Assembly: GCA_039704465.1 (NCBI GenBank)
Contig: JASFAU010000005.1
Span: 434,001-498,000 of the forward strand
Length of the DNA: 64,000 nucleotides
From: Plasmodiophora brassicae
Taxonomy: Eukaryota; Endomyxa; Phytomyxea; Plasmodiophorida; Plasmodiophoridae
Reading direction: 5' to 3'
Shown here: positions 10,211 to 21,098 of the stretch, one piece after another
Numbering within the stretch: position 1 is the first letter of the stretch
Layout: each line of letters opens with the position of its first letter
The notes under the pieces: generated by a model
What the model saw: only the letters and a program-made list of their open reading frames with translations
Databases searched by the model: none
Told to the model about the DNA's origin: nothing
Made by a program: the position numbers and the translations under genes

Positions 10211-12147
10211 ATGGAGTCGCGTTCTGGTCGGGTGCTGATCCGACCGGCCTCGGTCGCCCTGCTGCCGAACGCGCATGTGGAGCAAGTCCTGTCGCGGGGC
10301 ACGTTGGACTTCGTCGAGGAAGTCGCCGTGAAATTCCAACCGCAACTGCTCGCCCTGCTCGTCGAGCGGGAACGCATCGAGCAGCGGCTGAACACGTCGC
10401 AGGACGTTCCACGATTTCGCCCAGATACAGCACACATTCGGTTAGTACGTGGTCGCCTTGCGGCTGTCGTGGCGCCAACGGGTCAAGTGTAGCGCAGATG
10501 GATCGTGGAAGGCATCGTCGGCGTCCACGTACGCTCAACGACTACGTCGCGCCTGTACCGTACACGTTGTCGTCCCCGTCGACGACTTGTCGTTGTTTCG
10601 GTCGGCCTGGGCCAGCTCTGCTGATGGACTCCAGGTACGGGAGACACTCGCCAGTGTCACGTCCTCGCGTTAACTCCTGGCGTGTAGGTGGATTTCGACG
10701 ATGCGCATGCGCCGAGCTGGTTGTCGTCGATAACGGCCCAAGCTGAACTAGCCCGATGCTGTCAGGAGGCGGATCCCACCTCCCCCTTACTCATCATGCG
10801 ACCCAGGTCGCTGCACATGTTCGAAGAACACGTTACGATGGATGGTGCCCCAGTATCCGGTGCCTTGTGGGATGCGTTGCTGTTCCTGTTCGCTAACGGC
10901 CACCGCCTACAGTCAAGTGATTGCAACGGCCCGTTTTTCTACATTCCAAAGGTGGGGGTTCTCCCCCTTACGTGCGTCGCTGTTGGGAATGACCCAAGCA
11001 AACATAGCTGGAGAACCAAGAGGAAGCCCGTTGGTGGAACGATGTCTTCGAGTACGTCGAGATGCGACTTGGCCTTGTGCCATTATCGATCCAGTGCATT
11101 GTTCTGATCGAGAACGTACTGGCTGCTTTCGAATGCGAAGAGATCCTGTTCGCGCTTCGCCATCGGTGCGTCGGGCTCAATTCCGGCAAGTTCGACTACA
11201 TATTCTCCATCATCCGGAAGTTCCACCGGCGACCAGAGTTCCTGCTCCCTCCCAGATCACAGGTCGGGTTCAACTAAGCTGGCAACTCATTGCGTCGCTC
11301 CAGCTTGATCCGTACCTGTACAGTTGCATAGCAACCATGAATTCTTTCGCACACATCTCGACATTCTCGTTGCAGCATGCGTACGTCGTGGAGCGATTCC
11401 AACGACGGGAATGTGGCCGCACTTGGTCACGTCCAACGACAATCTTCAGATGGTAGGTGCCAGCCGATGTGTGCTGGTGCGATTCGATTGCTGACGAATG
11501 CCCACGTTTGTCAGGCTTACGGAGCAAAGCTCGGCGAAGCTCGCGCTGGAAGTCTGGGGGCCTTGGTCGCCCATGTGGGCTTCATTGAACCTGTTCGCAA
11601 GGCGTTCCGTGACGGATCTAAATCTACCAGTCAACGCCACCTCGAGCTGATGGAAACCTGGCAGCTGCCAACGGCACCGTTCCTCGCAGGCATTGAGAAG
11701 TCGTTGCTGACGATGCCGCGTGGGTTTACTGTACGACCGGACGACCTGGAACATAACATCAGCGTTGTTGTCGGCTTGGCAAACGCCTGGTCCCAAGGTC
11801 GAGGCGTGGCGCGCTGTCGCGACCTGTTGGAGGATCTGGCAACCGCAGAGATCTGTCGGGTACGTCCGCGGCTTCATGGGTTACGTCATCGCCGTTAACG
11901 ATTGCGATTCTTTCCGCAGTCTTTGCTGTGGCAATGGATTCGTTATCGTGCCGTCATGGAATCTGGTCAGACGATAACGCGTCAGGTGGTTGCTGAGCAC
12001 GCCCATCGGATCGCTAACGGCTCTACTGGCCTGTCGATTGTACATGCCATCATACAGTCGGACACGTTCATACCGTTCCTGTCCGACCTGCTGGCACCCC
12101 TCCTCCCTGGGTCCATCTCTCGAATTACACGAGCATCGAACTTGTGA
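10211..12147 (+). CDS. malate synthase (divergent)
   Basis: Seven exons: 10211-10451, 10498-10634, 10688-10951, 11008-11262, 11324-11452, 11515-11859 and 11920-12147. Introns are 46-62 nt and the product is 532 aa, the normal size for the A-type enzyme. It condenses acetyl-CoA with glyoxylate in the glyoxylate bypass. Recognisable blocks: VDFDDAHAPSWLS (for the usual ADFEDs..PtW), LLIMRPRSLHMFEEHVTMDG, FFYIPKLENQEEARWWNDVF, VLIENVLAAFECEEILFALR, CVGLNSGKFDYIFSIIRKF, GSLGALVAHVGFIEPV and TAEICRSLLWQWIRYRAV. The segment replacing the usual DRRVEITGPvdRKM block is poorly conserved (about residues 85-120). The C-terminus is SNL, not a standard peroxisomal SKL-type signal. An in-frame ATG at 10,166 overlaps the sorting-nexin stop. 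Confidence 0.92.
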
Positions 12148-12152
12148 TGTCT

Positions 12153-12836
12153 TTACGACTCGGCTCGGGAGAACCGGTTCATTAATTGCCCGAACGAGTG
12201 GACTTCCGGGTCGGACGATGGCATGTCGATGAACGTGTCCAGGTTCATCAGCCCGTTCCAGATAGGTTTCCATGGGGGTGGGGATGCGTCCGACGTCGCC
12301 ATATGGGATCGGTCTGACGAGAAATCGGCCAGGTACCTTTCAGCGGGGACCACCCGAAACATACTACGAAACCGTGGATGTTCGCTCTCGCCCAGCGGGA
12401 ACGTTCCCGTCATGTACGTTTCGAAATCGATTGGAAACGGTGTCATAGTCGTGTCCTGGTCGTACACAATCGACCGGTCGGCAGATTGCACGATGACAAC
12501 GACGTGGTAGTCCCAGATGACGTGTCCCATATGATCGCGCCCAGCTCGCTGCTTGAACAACCGCACCTGTAGCCGTTCTCAAATCAGGGACACGAACGCC
12601 GGAACCGAATCGTACGCATCAGACCGTTCTGGCTGGATTCGAGATGAACACGACGAAGAATCCGGGGAGGTCGCGGCCAAGTCGACGGGCGCGCGCGCAT
12701 AACTGCCATGCGTTCTCCTCGCTGAACATATCAGCGTCAGCGTACGTCGGACCCTTGTCGCCGCGGTGAGACGGTACCAGTAGCACGCAGCATAGGGCAA
12801 CGGTCCATCGCCGGCCCACCAACTGCCGTCAGGCAT
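12153..12836 (-). CDS. NTAQ1: protein N-terminal glutamine amidohydrolase (NTAQ1/WDYHV family)
   Basis: Three exons: 12778-12836, 12625-12721 and 12153-12566. Introns are 56 and 58 nt; the product is 189 aa. Splicing creates the active-site segment YAACYCEENAWQLC (catalytic Cys), while the second exon ends in FFVVFISNPART. The third exon begins RLFKQRAG and contains the diagnostic WDYHV (catalytic His), the Asp-containing IVYDQDTT, and FSSDRSHM near the end. The enzyme deamidates N-terminal Gln to Glu in the Arg/N-degron pathway. Its stop lies only 5 bp from the malate synthase stop, so the two transcripts must overlap. Start MPDGSWW at 12,836 is the only Met of the first exon. Confidence 0.93.
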
Positions 12837-12878
12837 TCCGGACGGCGACTGCGCGGGGGGCGATGCGTCCCAGGTGCT

Positions 12879-13040
12879 GCTCCCACTGGGCGAACCAGCC
12901 GTGTCTTGTGCGTGTGTGTGTAGCAACTGCAGCTCCCACTGGGCAAACCTATCGTTTCTAGTGCGTAGCAACTGCAGCTCCCACGGGGCAGACCTGTCGA
13001 GCTGCAGCACGCTGCGCGCAGTCTGCAGCTCCCACTGGGC
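12879..13040. repeat. four ~50-bp imperfect repeats in a bidirectional promoter
   Basis: The core GCTCCCACTGGGC occurs at 12,879, 12,932, 12,977 (one mismatch, CACGGGGC) and 13,028, spaced 53, 45 and 51 bp. Flanks are partly conserved too, for example AGCAACTGCA before copies 2 and 3 and CTGTCGAGCTGC after copies 3 and 4. The array fills most of the 294-bp gap between the divergent NTAQ1 and CEP19 start codons. The core is partly self-complementary. Confidence 0.75.
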
Positions 13041-13130
13041 CGAATCTGTCGAGCTGCCGCGCGCTGCGACTCGCAAGGCAACCATGTGGCGAGTCGTCAC
13101 AGAGCGTGGCAAGGTCCATTGCGGGCAGAG

Positions 13131-13751
13131 ATGTCGGCGTTGGGTGCGTTGCCAGCGCTGCCGTCTTTAGGACGCGGTGCAGTCGCTGGTGGTCTTCCGC
13201 CATTGCCGGCGCTGAAGAAGGTCCCGCCGTTAGCGACCGCAAATTTGACAGGGCCCCGGATCATACCCCTAAAGGTGGCGATCCGATTCACGCCGCCCAC
13301 GTTCGCCTTGGTCTATACGGACAATAAGCATCGGCGTACCCGAATCCACCAGGTGACGTTCCCGGCGAATGTCACGCGCGAGGAGGACGCCCTGACTTTC
13401 CTGCGCTCGCGACATGCTCGCTACGTGGACGTCATCGAGGAGCAGCAGGTCGCCGATCTGGTTCGCCAGATGTTCGACAGGCCGGATGTCCAACCCGGGC
13501 GGGACGGCGAGCTGGACTTCGACGACCTTGATCTGAACAAGGTGCCGCCCGAACATCTACTGGCCGCCAAGGAAGCCATGAACAAGTCGTTCGAGAAGAA
13601 CCAGGTGACACCGAACGACGAAGCGTTCCAGTACGATAAGCGTATGGAATTCAATGCCAACAAACCCAGCGACTGGGACGAGGAGCAAGAAGACGGCATC
13701 GAAGACGAGCTCGACTTCTCGGCTGCTGAAATGACTGACGACGAACATTGA
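13131..13751 (+). CDS. CEP19: CEP19-like centrosomal/ciliary protein
   Basis: A single exon of 206 aa, starting MSALGALPALPS. Conserved CEP19 features follow a family-like order: VAIRFTPPTFALVYTDNKHR near residue 50, a linker ending in DLDLNKVPPEHLLAAKEA, the basic helix MNKSFEKNQVTPND, FQYDKRMEF, and an acidic tail with WDEEQEDG. CEP19 sits at the mother centriole and recruits FOP and RABL2 to start intraflagellar transport. Its presence implies a flagellated stage. The frame is open upstream only from a non-ATG codon, so 13,131 is the start. It converges with the CCDC180-like gene, leaving 32 bp. Confidence 0.85.
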   Translation: MSALGALPALPSLGRGAVAGGLPPLPALKKVPPLATANLTGPRIIPLKVAIRFTPPTFALVYTDNKHRRTRIHQVTFPANVTREEDALTFLRSRHARYVDVIEEQQVADLVRQMFDRPDVQPGRDGELDFDDLDLNKVPPEHLLAAKEAMNKSFEKNQVTPNDEAFQYDKRMEFNANKPSDWDEEQEDGIEDELDFSAAEMTDDEH

Positions 13752-13783
13752 ATACATTCCTGTCATCGTGCATAATGTGTACG

Positions 13784-16700
13784 TCATGACGGTGACATCT
13801 TGGTCTGCAAGTACTGCACGTCGCGTTGCCACCGGTCGTTCCATTGCTGTTCGGCATCGAGCGCCGCCTTGCACTCTTTCTCGACAGCGGCGGTGTGCTC
13901 GCCCAGCTCCGCCTGCATGGCCGCCCAGATCTTGTCGCGATTCGTGAAGACGACGCGATTCGGTTCGGTACTGGCGCAAGCCACGTCTGGCAACAGCGTC
14001 GTCCATCCAGGAATCTGGCCCTCGGGGGCACGGTACACTTTAACCTTCTCGTTGCCCTATTCGGTCCCGTCAGTACCTGTCCACGCCTCGCCACACGTTA
14101 GCGCACCTGGCTGGCAGGTGCTGGTTTGCCCTTTTTGTCGGTAGGAGCGCTGGGCGATGATGTAGCCGATGCATCCCGACCCGCTTTCCGAACCAGACGC
14201 TTGAGCCCCATGCGCTTCTTCTCCGCCAAGGTGGCCTCTGCGTTCTCTTCGCTTCCGAAATCGACCCTGAAACGCCAGGTGAGAACCAGTGGACGACCGA
14301 GGCACCATGTGTTACCGCTCGATGTTGACGGTCGTATCGAACAGCTTGACGAGAGCCTGCGAGCAATGGGCGACGCGCTGTGCGAATTCGCGGCCGCACC
14401 GTTGCACTTCGTTCTGCAGCTGCGATCGTTTCGTCTCAATGTCGGACACGGCCGCTTGGTGGCAGGCAACGGCGTCGTTCGTCATGTCTAGCAATGCTTG
14501 CCGACTAATGCCGGGCTTCAACCGCAACTCCAGGTTGCTGCCAATCGGGAATGAGCGTACACGCCGGAGGTTTGCAACGAACGTGACACGTTACCGGTGC
14601 TGCTGTGCGATTCGTCGCACGTCCTGGCGGAACTGATCGCGGAGCATGCTCAAGCGAGACTGCGTCTCGTGTCGGCTGCGCTCTAGGACGTCATGCAGGA
14701 CCCGTTTGGGCAACCAGGTCTTGATCGTGTCGAATCGGATGACGAGTTCGCGGAACGTCTGCTGGAATTCAGCCAGTTTTGTGGCGGCGATGGCCTTCTC
14801 AGATTCCAGATGTTTGACGACGGCCACCGGCATAAGGTCAGCCGGCATCTGCAGGCGCCCAGCATTCTTCTCATAGTATTCCTTACAGAGCTGCGTCATC
14901 TCCTGTTTGCAAGCCTCCTCGACCTTTGCAATGACGGTAGCCCAGGTTAAGACAGAGCTCAGTGGCGACGACGCCGAAGGCGCAGTTGGCGCCTTTGTTG
15001 GCAACTTTGCCGGGGGTGGGCCCGGAGAGTCATTGGTTCCCGGCCCAGGAAGAACGGGCACGTCCTCCAGTGTTCCGACTGACTTCGTGACCCCAAACAC
15101 CTTCCCACATTCTTCGAACCGGTACCGAAGGGCGATGAGAGCTCGAAGCATCCGACAGGTCAGCGAGCTCGCCTCCGTCGCCGAACTGGCGTCGGCTTTC
15201 CCGTCCTCCGTCTTCTCCTCGGTCATGGTTTCGATTTCTTTCAACAGTCGCTCAATGTCACTGCATCGGGTCGATCCTGTTGTCCGTGTCAGTGTCCAGG
15301 CAACAGAGCGGAAGGGTTGCTGCTCACACCGACCTAGGTTGAACTCTTCACGAAGACGAGCAGACGCGCGCCGTTTCGGTGCACCGAAACGATAGCCCAG
15401 ACCGAGGACGACTGCCATGTCATTCTGTGCGACATTAGATGTCTCGTCAAAGTCTTTCCTCGCGTGCTGTTCGACGACCTGTTGCCGTGCATTTGTTAGT
15501 AATGGGGCAGAGTAACAATAATGCAGTAGACCGACATCCTTCTTCAGCGCGGCCAGCCTAGACGTCAGCGTTTCGAACGTTCTAGTCGCGCCATCATCGA
15601 TAATGGCTACCTCCTTGCCGTACTTATCGATCTCCTCTGCCAAAACGCCATTCAGGCAAGTACCCGCATCAGAGCGATACGATGGCAAACCTTGGCAGTA
15701 GGTGCCCTGCGGCGCACCGAACGGGATGCACGAGGCAAGGAACTGGGACGATAACGATGTCATCTGCGTTTTCAAATCGTTCAACACAGTTTCCGTTGAG
15801 TGAATCTGGGCCTCTATCTGCGACACGAATTCGATCTCGACAGCCTTGGCTTGGTTACGCAGGCGCTGCAAGCCTGACATCGTCTTCGCTTGGACCGCAT
15901 CGTTCTTCATCTGATCGATCAGCCTCGACCGTTTGGCGATCATCGCTTCGGCGCGTTCGCATCCCGTTGTAAATGCCGCCTGGCCGTTGCCGAGGATCGT
16001 ATCGAATCGCGTCCAGTAACGGTGGAACCGCTCGAGGTTCCCCTTCAGTTCTGCAGAGCGTACTCCGACAACGTCCACCTCTGCGACAAGCATCAGAGGC
16101 ACGCAGCGAAAACAGGTCGGGGCTTCCCAAATTCTTACCAAGGCGCGTCAGCCGTGGAGTGTGCAAGCGCATCACTGTGTCAAAGTCAGTGGACAGCTCC
16201 TCCAGGCGGTACGCGTGCTGGGCGTTGACGCGATCGGTTTCGCGTTTCGATATATTCTCCAGCGACGATATGAATGCTGTGCGAAGTTCCAGCAGGCAGT
16301 TGACTGTAAAGGGCAACGAGTTAATTATGCAATTATTCGGTGACATGAATGAAAAGTTCACCAAAGCATTCCACCTCGAAGGTGCAGATCACAGCGCAGG
16401 GCTTGCCATCGGGATCTAATGGTACAGAAGTCCCCGCCGCCATATCACCCGTATTGAATTCGGCCATGATCTGATTGTTAACGGCTTATCACCAAACCAT
16501 TGCACATGGAGCCACCATCAGGAACTCTACCTGGTCAACAATCTGGGACGGTGTCTTGTCGACATTATAACTTGCGCCAAGGAAGGCAACCAGTGCCGGG
16601 GACGTTACTTGATCAGGTCCCGTGGCGGGCATCGCTTGTAGGCCGAACACGCTCGCGACTTCGTCCTTGACCTTTTCAATGGTTTCGCGTAGTGCTGGAA

Positions 16701-18453
16701 GGTGCCTCCCAGCGATGTCAATGCTTTCCTTGTTGAATTCGATGTGGCATTTTTCGAGCAGGCCACCCGGACCAACAATGCCACGAGCTTCGTCAAAGGC
16801 GGCGGTCAGCGTCTCATTGTTCGCCGCCTGGCGGAGTCCATCGGTGACCGCCTCCAGTCGTTTCTCCATTGCGGCCAGGTCATCCGTGTATGCGTCTCGT
16901 CTCCTCATGTACGTCTCCGTGATCGCCAGCTCGAGGTCGTCGACGGCTTTCAAGCTGCGCCCCCAAAGCTCGGCGGCTGTCTGATAGAATTTGACGGCGG
17001 CACCCAGCTTCTTGTGAAGGTGAACTTCCTCGCGAACCAGGACAGCGCTGACTTCATCGACAAGACGGATGGCGTTAGCGTCTTGCTGGGTGACGATCGT
17101 TGTGATCTCGTTGGCAACCTGGGTCCTGATCTCATCCTCAGTGGCAGCCCCGTACGCAGCCAGGTCCCGAAACAGTTGCTCGGTGCGCGCTTGGACACGT
17201 TGGCGTTTAGCAGCGCCGTCGGCCGCCAGAGCCGCTAGACACGAGTTGCACATGTCGCCTGACACCTGCAACAGGTTGGCAACTTCTTTCTGAATCTACG
17301 TGACACGTCAGCACCGGCATGATGTATTTCGCGTCAGATTCACCTGTTGCACGTTGTTCACAGAGAGCGCGGGCGGAACCAGGCTGCGAAGGCCCTGCAT
17401 GAGGTGCTGGGCACTTTCGAAGATTCGTGTCTGTTCGTCGATGAGGCCGTCCAGGATTCGACGTCGCGATCCCGGGTTCACCCATTCTGGGCTGTTTAGC
17501 TCGGCGCGGGCGATTTCCATGCAACGACGATGCCGCAGCGTTTTCCAGGCACCGCGCCGCCCTTCCCAGATCGCATTCTGTCTATCTTTAAGCCTGACGT
17601 CGGCAACCCGAAGACGGGCAATCAGATCTGCCTCACGAATCAGGGTGATGTCCACGAACCGTTACGAGGAATTCACAGTACCTAGGAAGGCTACCCGGTT
17701 GGAGACGATCAACTCGTTGACTGAGTTCACTTCGGGTTCGAAGTCCTTCTCGATCTCCTCCGGTAACTGGAACCCGATATCGACCAGCTCGGCAACGACG
17801 GCCTGGATCTCGGACGACATGTCGACCTGACGTCGCCTCTCGATCGTTTGAAGATCGGCCTCGAACTGGACCCAGGTGGCCTCCCTACTGGCGAATTCAC
17901 GCTCCACCGTCTCCCATAACCCCTCAAAATCGGATAGCTCCATCTCGATCAGGACGTCGTCGACCAGACGCCCAAACTCGCGATCGAGCCGCGACTGACT
18001 TTGGTCCATTTCGACGCGCAACTGGGGGCATGTCAGGCCCCGGAAGTCAAACCAAGGTACGTCTCCGGCAGACCTGCTCGGATAACGACTCCACCTGGCA
18101 CTCGAGCTCGGCGAACAGGCCACGCTTCCGCTGGTGGTACTGGTCGACCACCCGGTCATGGCGCTCCTTTCTACTGACATTGAACTTCTTCTCGGCGTTG
18201 ACTTCTGCCGGAGCACGTCAACGCTGCGATGTTTGCCGAAGCAGCGAAACCAACCGTGAACGACTACGACATCCTGTAGGGCTCGTACGTCGCTGCGATC
18301 CGCAGCGAGCGTCATAGCGCGTCGACGGGCGCGTTCCCGAGCCGCAAGATGTTTCCCCGGCGGGTACCGCGTCCATTGCACCGGCCCCGTACTGCCATCC
18401 TGTTTCGGTGGCCTTGTCGTCCCCGAGCTGGAGCTCCCGGGGCACTCCTGCAT
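13784..18453 (-). CDS. CCDC180-like long coiled-coil protein (DUF4455/DUF4456 type)
   Basis: Eleven exons: 18255-18453, 18074-18204, 17682-18021, 17344-17627, 16516-17295, 16362-16470, 16139-16303, 14595-16080, 14316-14537, 14107-14266 and 13784-14056. Introns are 45-58 nt and all phases agree, giving about 1,382 aa. The first Met could instead be at 18,315. Almost the whole protein is predicted helix and coiled coil. The N-terminal third has VDIGFQLPEEIEKDFEPEVN, typical of DUF4455-like repeats. The C-terminal part has FRELVIRFDTIKTWLPKRVL, LELRLKPGISRQALLDM, QALVKLFDTTVNIERVD and PEGQIPGWTTLLPDVACAS, in the order I recall for DUF4456 of CCDC180. In animals this protein is associated with motile cilia. 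A further 57-nt in-frame intron within exon 8 (near 15,275-15,335) cannot be excluded. The family call is by pattern, not alignment. Confidence 0.65.
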
Positions 18454-18880
18454 AGCAGCCGCCCACTATATCATCAATGTACGATCGACGATGCCGTGCG
18501 ATCGGCACTCGGCAGTCACAGTAAACCAGCGAGATCATTCGCAGACGGCCACTTTCGATCCTGCTGAACCACGACCGTTTAACCGAATGAAAGCGCCTGC
18601 CCTGCTGCAACTGAGCGTCGGAAGGTGTCGCCAGCAGGCCACTGTTACTGTCGCGACGCGGCACGCAGACGTATCATGGGCCCAGGTGCCAATTCGGGGA
18701 CCGACGACGGCTTTGAAGTTCATAGGTCATAAAGAGTATGGCGCCGGCGGGTCGTCGTGACGGAATGCCGCCACTTGATCTTAGGGGCGCTCGCCCCGCC
18801 TCGTACGGGGTCGATCCGGTCGACATCGATTCGGACAGTATGTGATTTTAGATACTGCTCTATCGGTTCTATCGTACACC
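18454..18880. other. intergenic spacer
   Basis: About 430 bp between the divergent CCDC180-like and small coiled-coil genes. Only short frames without recognisable content. Confidence 0.5.
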
Positions 18881-19174
18881 ATGGTTCAGCTGCATGCGTG
18901 CTCGGCATGCTGCTTATCCCCTTGCGGATGTGCCCCACTGAAAGCAGAACTGACGTCCGCATCACGTTGCGCAGGTTTACGTCGCGAGAACGAGGACTTA
19001 CGCCGCATCGTTAATGAACTTCGGCAAACGGTACACGAACTTCTCGCTGAGGTTGCGCGCCTTCGAGAGGAGAACGCTGAGGTTACGCGGCGCCTTCGAG
19101 AGGAGAACGCTGTGGTTGCGCACCTTCGAGAGGAGAACGCAATCCTGCGACGCTCCCTGCATGACCGGCGCTAA
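18881..19174 (+). CDS. small leucine-zipper-like coiled-coil protein
   Basis: 97 aa starting MVQLHACSACC. Residues about 1-24 are Cys-rich (six Cys). From residue 30 it is a regular heptad coiled coil with repeats of LREENA (three near-identical copies). At the DNA level CCTTCGAGAGGAGAACGC recurs at about 19,060, 19,093 and 19,123, so the zipper grew by short tandem duplication. No basic DNA-binding region precedes the zipper. Function unknown. A 13-codon upstream extension in frame is possible. Confidence 0.5.
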   Translation: MVQLHACSACCLSPCGCAPLKAELTSASRCAGLRRENEDLRRIVNELRQTVHELLAEVARLREENAEVTRRLREENAVVAHLREENAILRRSLHDRR

Positions 19175-21098
19175 TCGTCGTCGTCGCCGCCGCCGCCGCC
19201 TACGTACAGTCGTCTCCGTCTGACTCTCCCAAAGTAATTAAAATTTGAATTCTTGTGTCGAAACTAGCTGGATCACAGGCCATACGTATGGCCTGGATGG
19301 TATCACCCCATTAGCCATATCGAGATGCCAGAGAGGGATAGCCGACGATGTCGTAAATAGCCGCTCCCTTTGGACACTCCACAAGCGCAGACGCTGAACC
19401 ACACAATACACATCCGCGAAGCCGCGGGTGATCGACGAGCTCACTTCAGATTGGGCGTAGCGTCGCAAACCGTTCACCGATCGAGGTTCTTCTTGACATG
19501 CGGAAAGCGTACAACGATGCTGGCCGCGTTCATGTGTATATGCGAAGTAGTTACACGTTTGCCTCCAGCTCCAGCCAACGTGCCGTTTCCAGCCGCCAAA
19601 CCATTCGGGGAGGACACGTATATGTAGCATCGCCTGGCTCACGAATCGCATCCCGGGCACCAACGCCCACTGTACCATATCGCCGCCGGATGTCTTGTCT
19701 CCGTGCGTCTGCTAAGAGCGATCATCGACCGGCGCGTACGTGCCCTGCACTTCAACAGGCTGCAACATATAGCGCCTGGCGCTCGAAACCTCAAGCCCCT
19801 GCAGCGCTTCAAGGCGGTGCTCGTGGCCGTCGCACAGGATCTGCTTGTCGCGCGATTCGATTCATCGTGCATCAATCCTCGGCGGTCGTCGTTTTGGTCG
19901 TGACAAGCCGGTCAGGACACGTAAGATCCATGCAGTTATCTATGTGTACCTGTGCCTCCACCGGCTCAGAAGTGGAAGGGGTTTCTGGCGTTCTTTCTTG
20001 GATCAACACTGTCTGCAGACGGAAGCCTTCGTACGGAAGTGACAGGGAATGACGTCGCTGCGACATGATTGTGGAGTAGGTGGCATCCCACCTCGCGCCG
20101 CCCCCTAACGCTATGGAATTCCATATTGTGGCGCCACTGGTTGATCATGGCCGGTCCAGGCGTCAATGGCCTCTGGGCCATGATCGGAGGTAGTACTAAT
20201 GTCCGGCCGGGTCCTGATGGATAACGGTCTAATTGTGTGCGTTCTAGCCATCGCATCATCACTGACCGCCGCTGCCGTCGTCTACCGATGCCGCCCGCGA
20301 CAACGTCGCCACCAAGATGACGTCCTGGAACACCAAGAGGATGTCCAAGACCGGCGACATCGTCACGGCGACGAAATTCTACAGGCACGGCTGGAACATG
20401 GGATTAGTTGAGCGCAGAACAGAGGACGTTGATTTTAGACCGACTAATCAGCACCCGTATGGTCTGAGTACCGTTCCCTTCCATGTGTGCAAATTTGAAA
20501 CCAAGCGCTTTACAAATATCACAGGCTAGAGCTCCGTACGTACCCCCATAAAACTCGATCGCTGGACTACTGGACAATACGGTTACCAAATAGCTGGTTG
20601 CCTGAACGACAACAGGGTAGACACACATCTAAGCGCGCTGTGGTTGCCCCGCGGGTCGTTAAGATCCCGGGTTCGGCGCCCGGTTCCTGGCAAGTCATTC
20701 GCCGTCGAGAACCAAGCTGTTCGAGGATAGGAAGAGTGTGCGGTAGCTGGCTGATGCCTCCACTGCTTTATGCGCTCGCAACGCCCAACCAGCTTCCGAT
20801 GTCAGCCAGCCGCGTTTCCGTATCGAGGCGAACGCGATCGACTCCTTCACAGTATACCTGGTAGTGCGCGGAACGCCTTCAATATAGCTGATCGCGGCTC
20901 GAGGTCGCCAATATCCACAACGCTGTCGCGTATCTGCACGGCGACCGTCAGACCACAGAGGAGCGCTGGCGGAAGGAACAAGAAGCGGCCCGTAAGAAGG
21001 ACGGATCGCTGCAGCCCAAAGATCCTGAAGCTGAGGCAGCAACATGTCGGCGAAGTTGGCTCTATGACCTTCGTACGTTCGCTGCTGGAATACGGCCT
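19175..21098. other. 1.9-kb region of doubtful coding content
   Basis: No gene is clear. On the minus strand about 19,730-19,850 reads as a plausible exon (ending SSARRYMLQPVEVQGTYAP) and about 19,870-20,066 as another, but I could not join them to a recognisable family. On the plus strand 20,199-20,411 encodes a 70-aa frame with one hydrophobic segment (LIVCVLAIASSLTAAAVVY). A 20-bp perfect palindrome lies at 19,276-19,295. The stretch may hold a diverged gene or decayed sequence. Confidence 0.35.
19276..19295. repeat. 20-bp perfect palindrome
   Basis: The sequence CAGGCCATACGTATGGCCTG equals its own reverse complement. It is in a stretch without a supported gene. It could form a short hairpin or be a dimer-binding site. 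Confidence 0.6.

Noticed and set aside
9827..10435. A 202-codon minus-strand frame opposite the nexin and malate synthase
   Set aside because: It covers the end of one well-supported gene and the start of another; no own homology.
20636..20700. A T-arm-like hairpin (CCGGG TTCGGCG CCCGG) suggesting a tRNA
   Set aside because: The loop lacks the conserved A58, and no acceptor stem, D-arm or anticodon arm could be folded around it.
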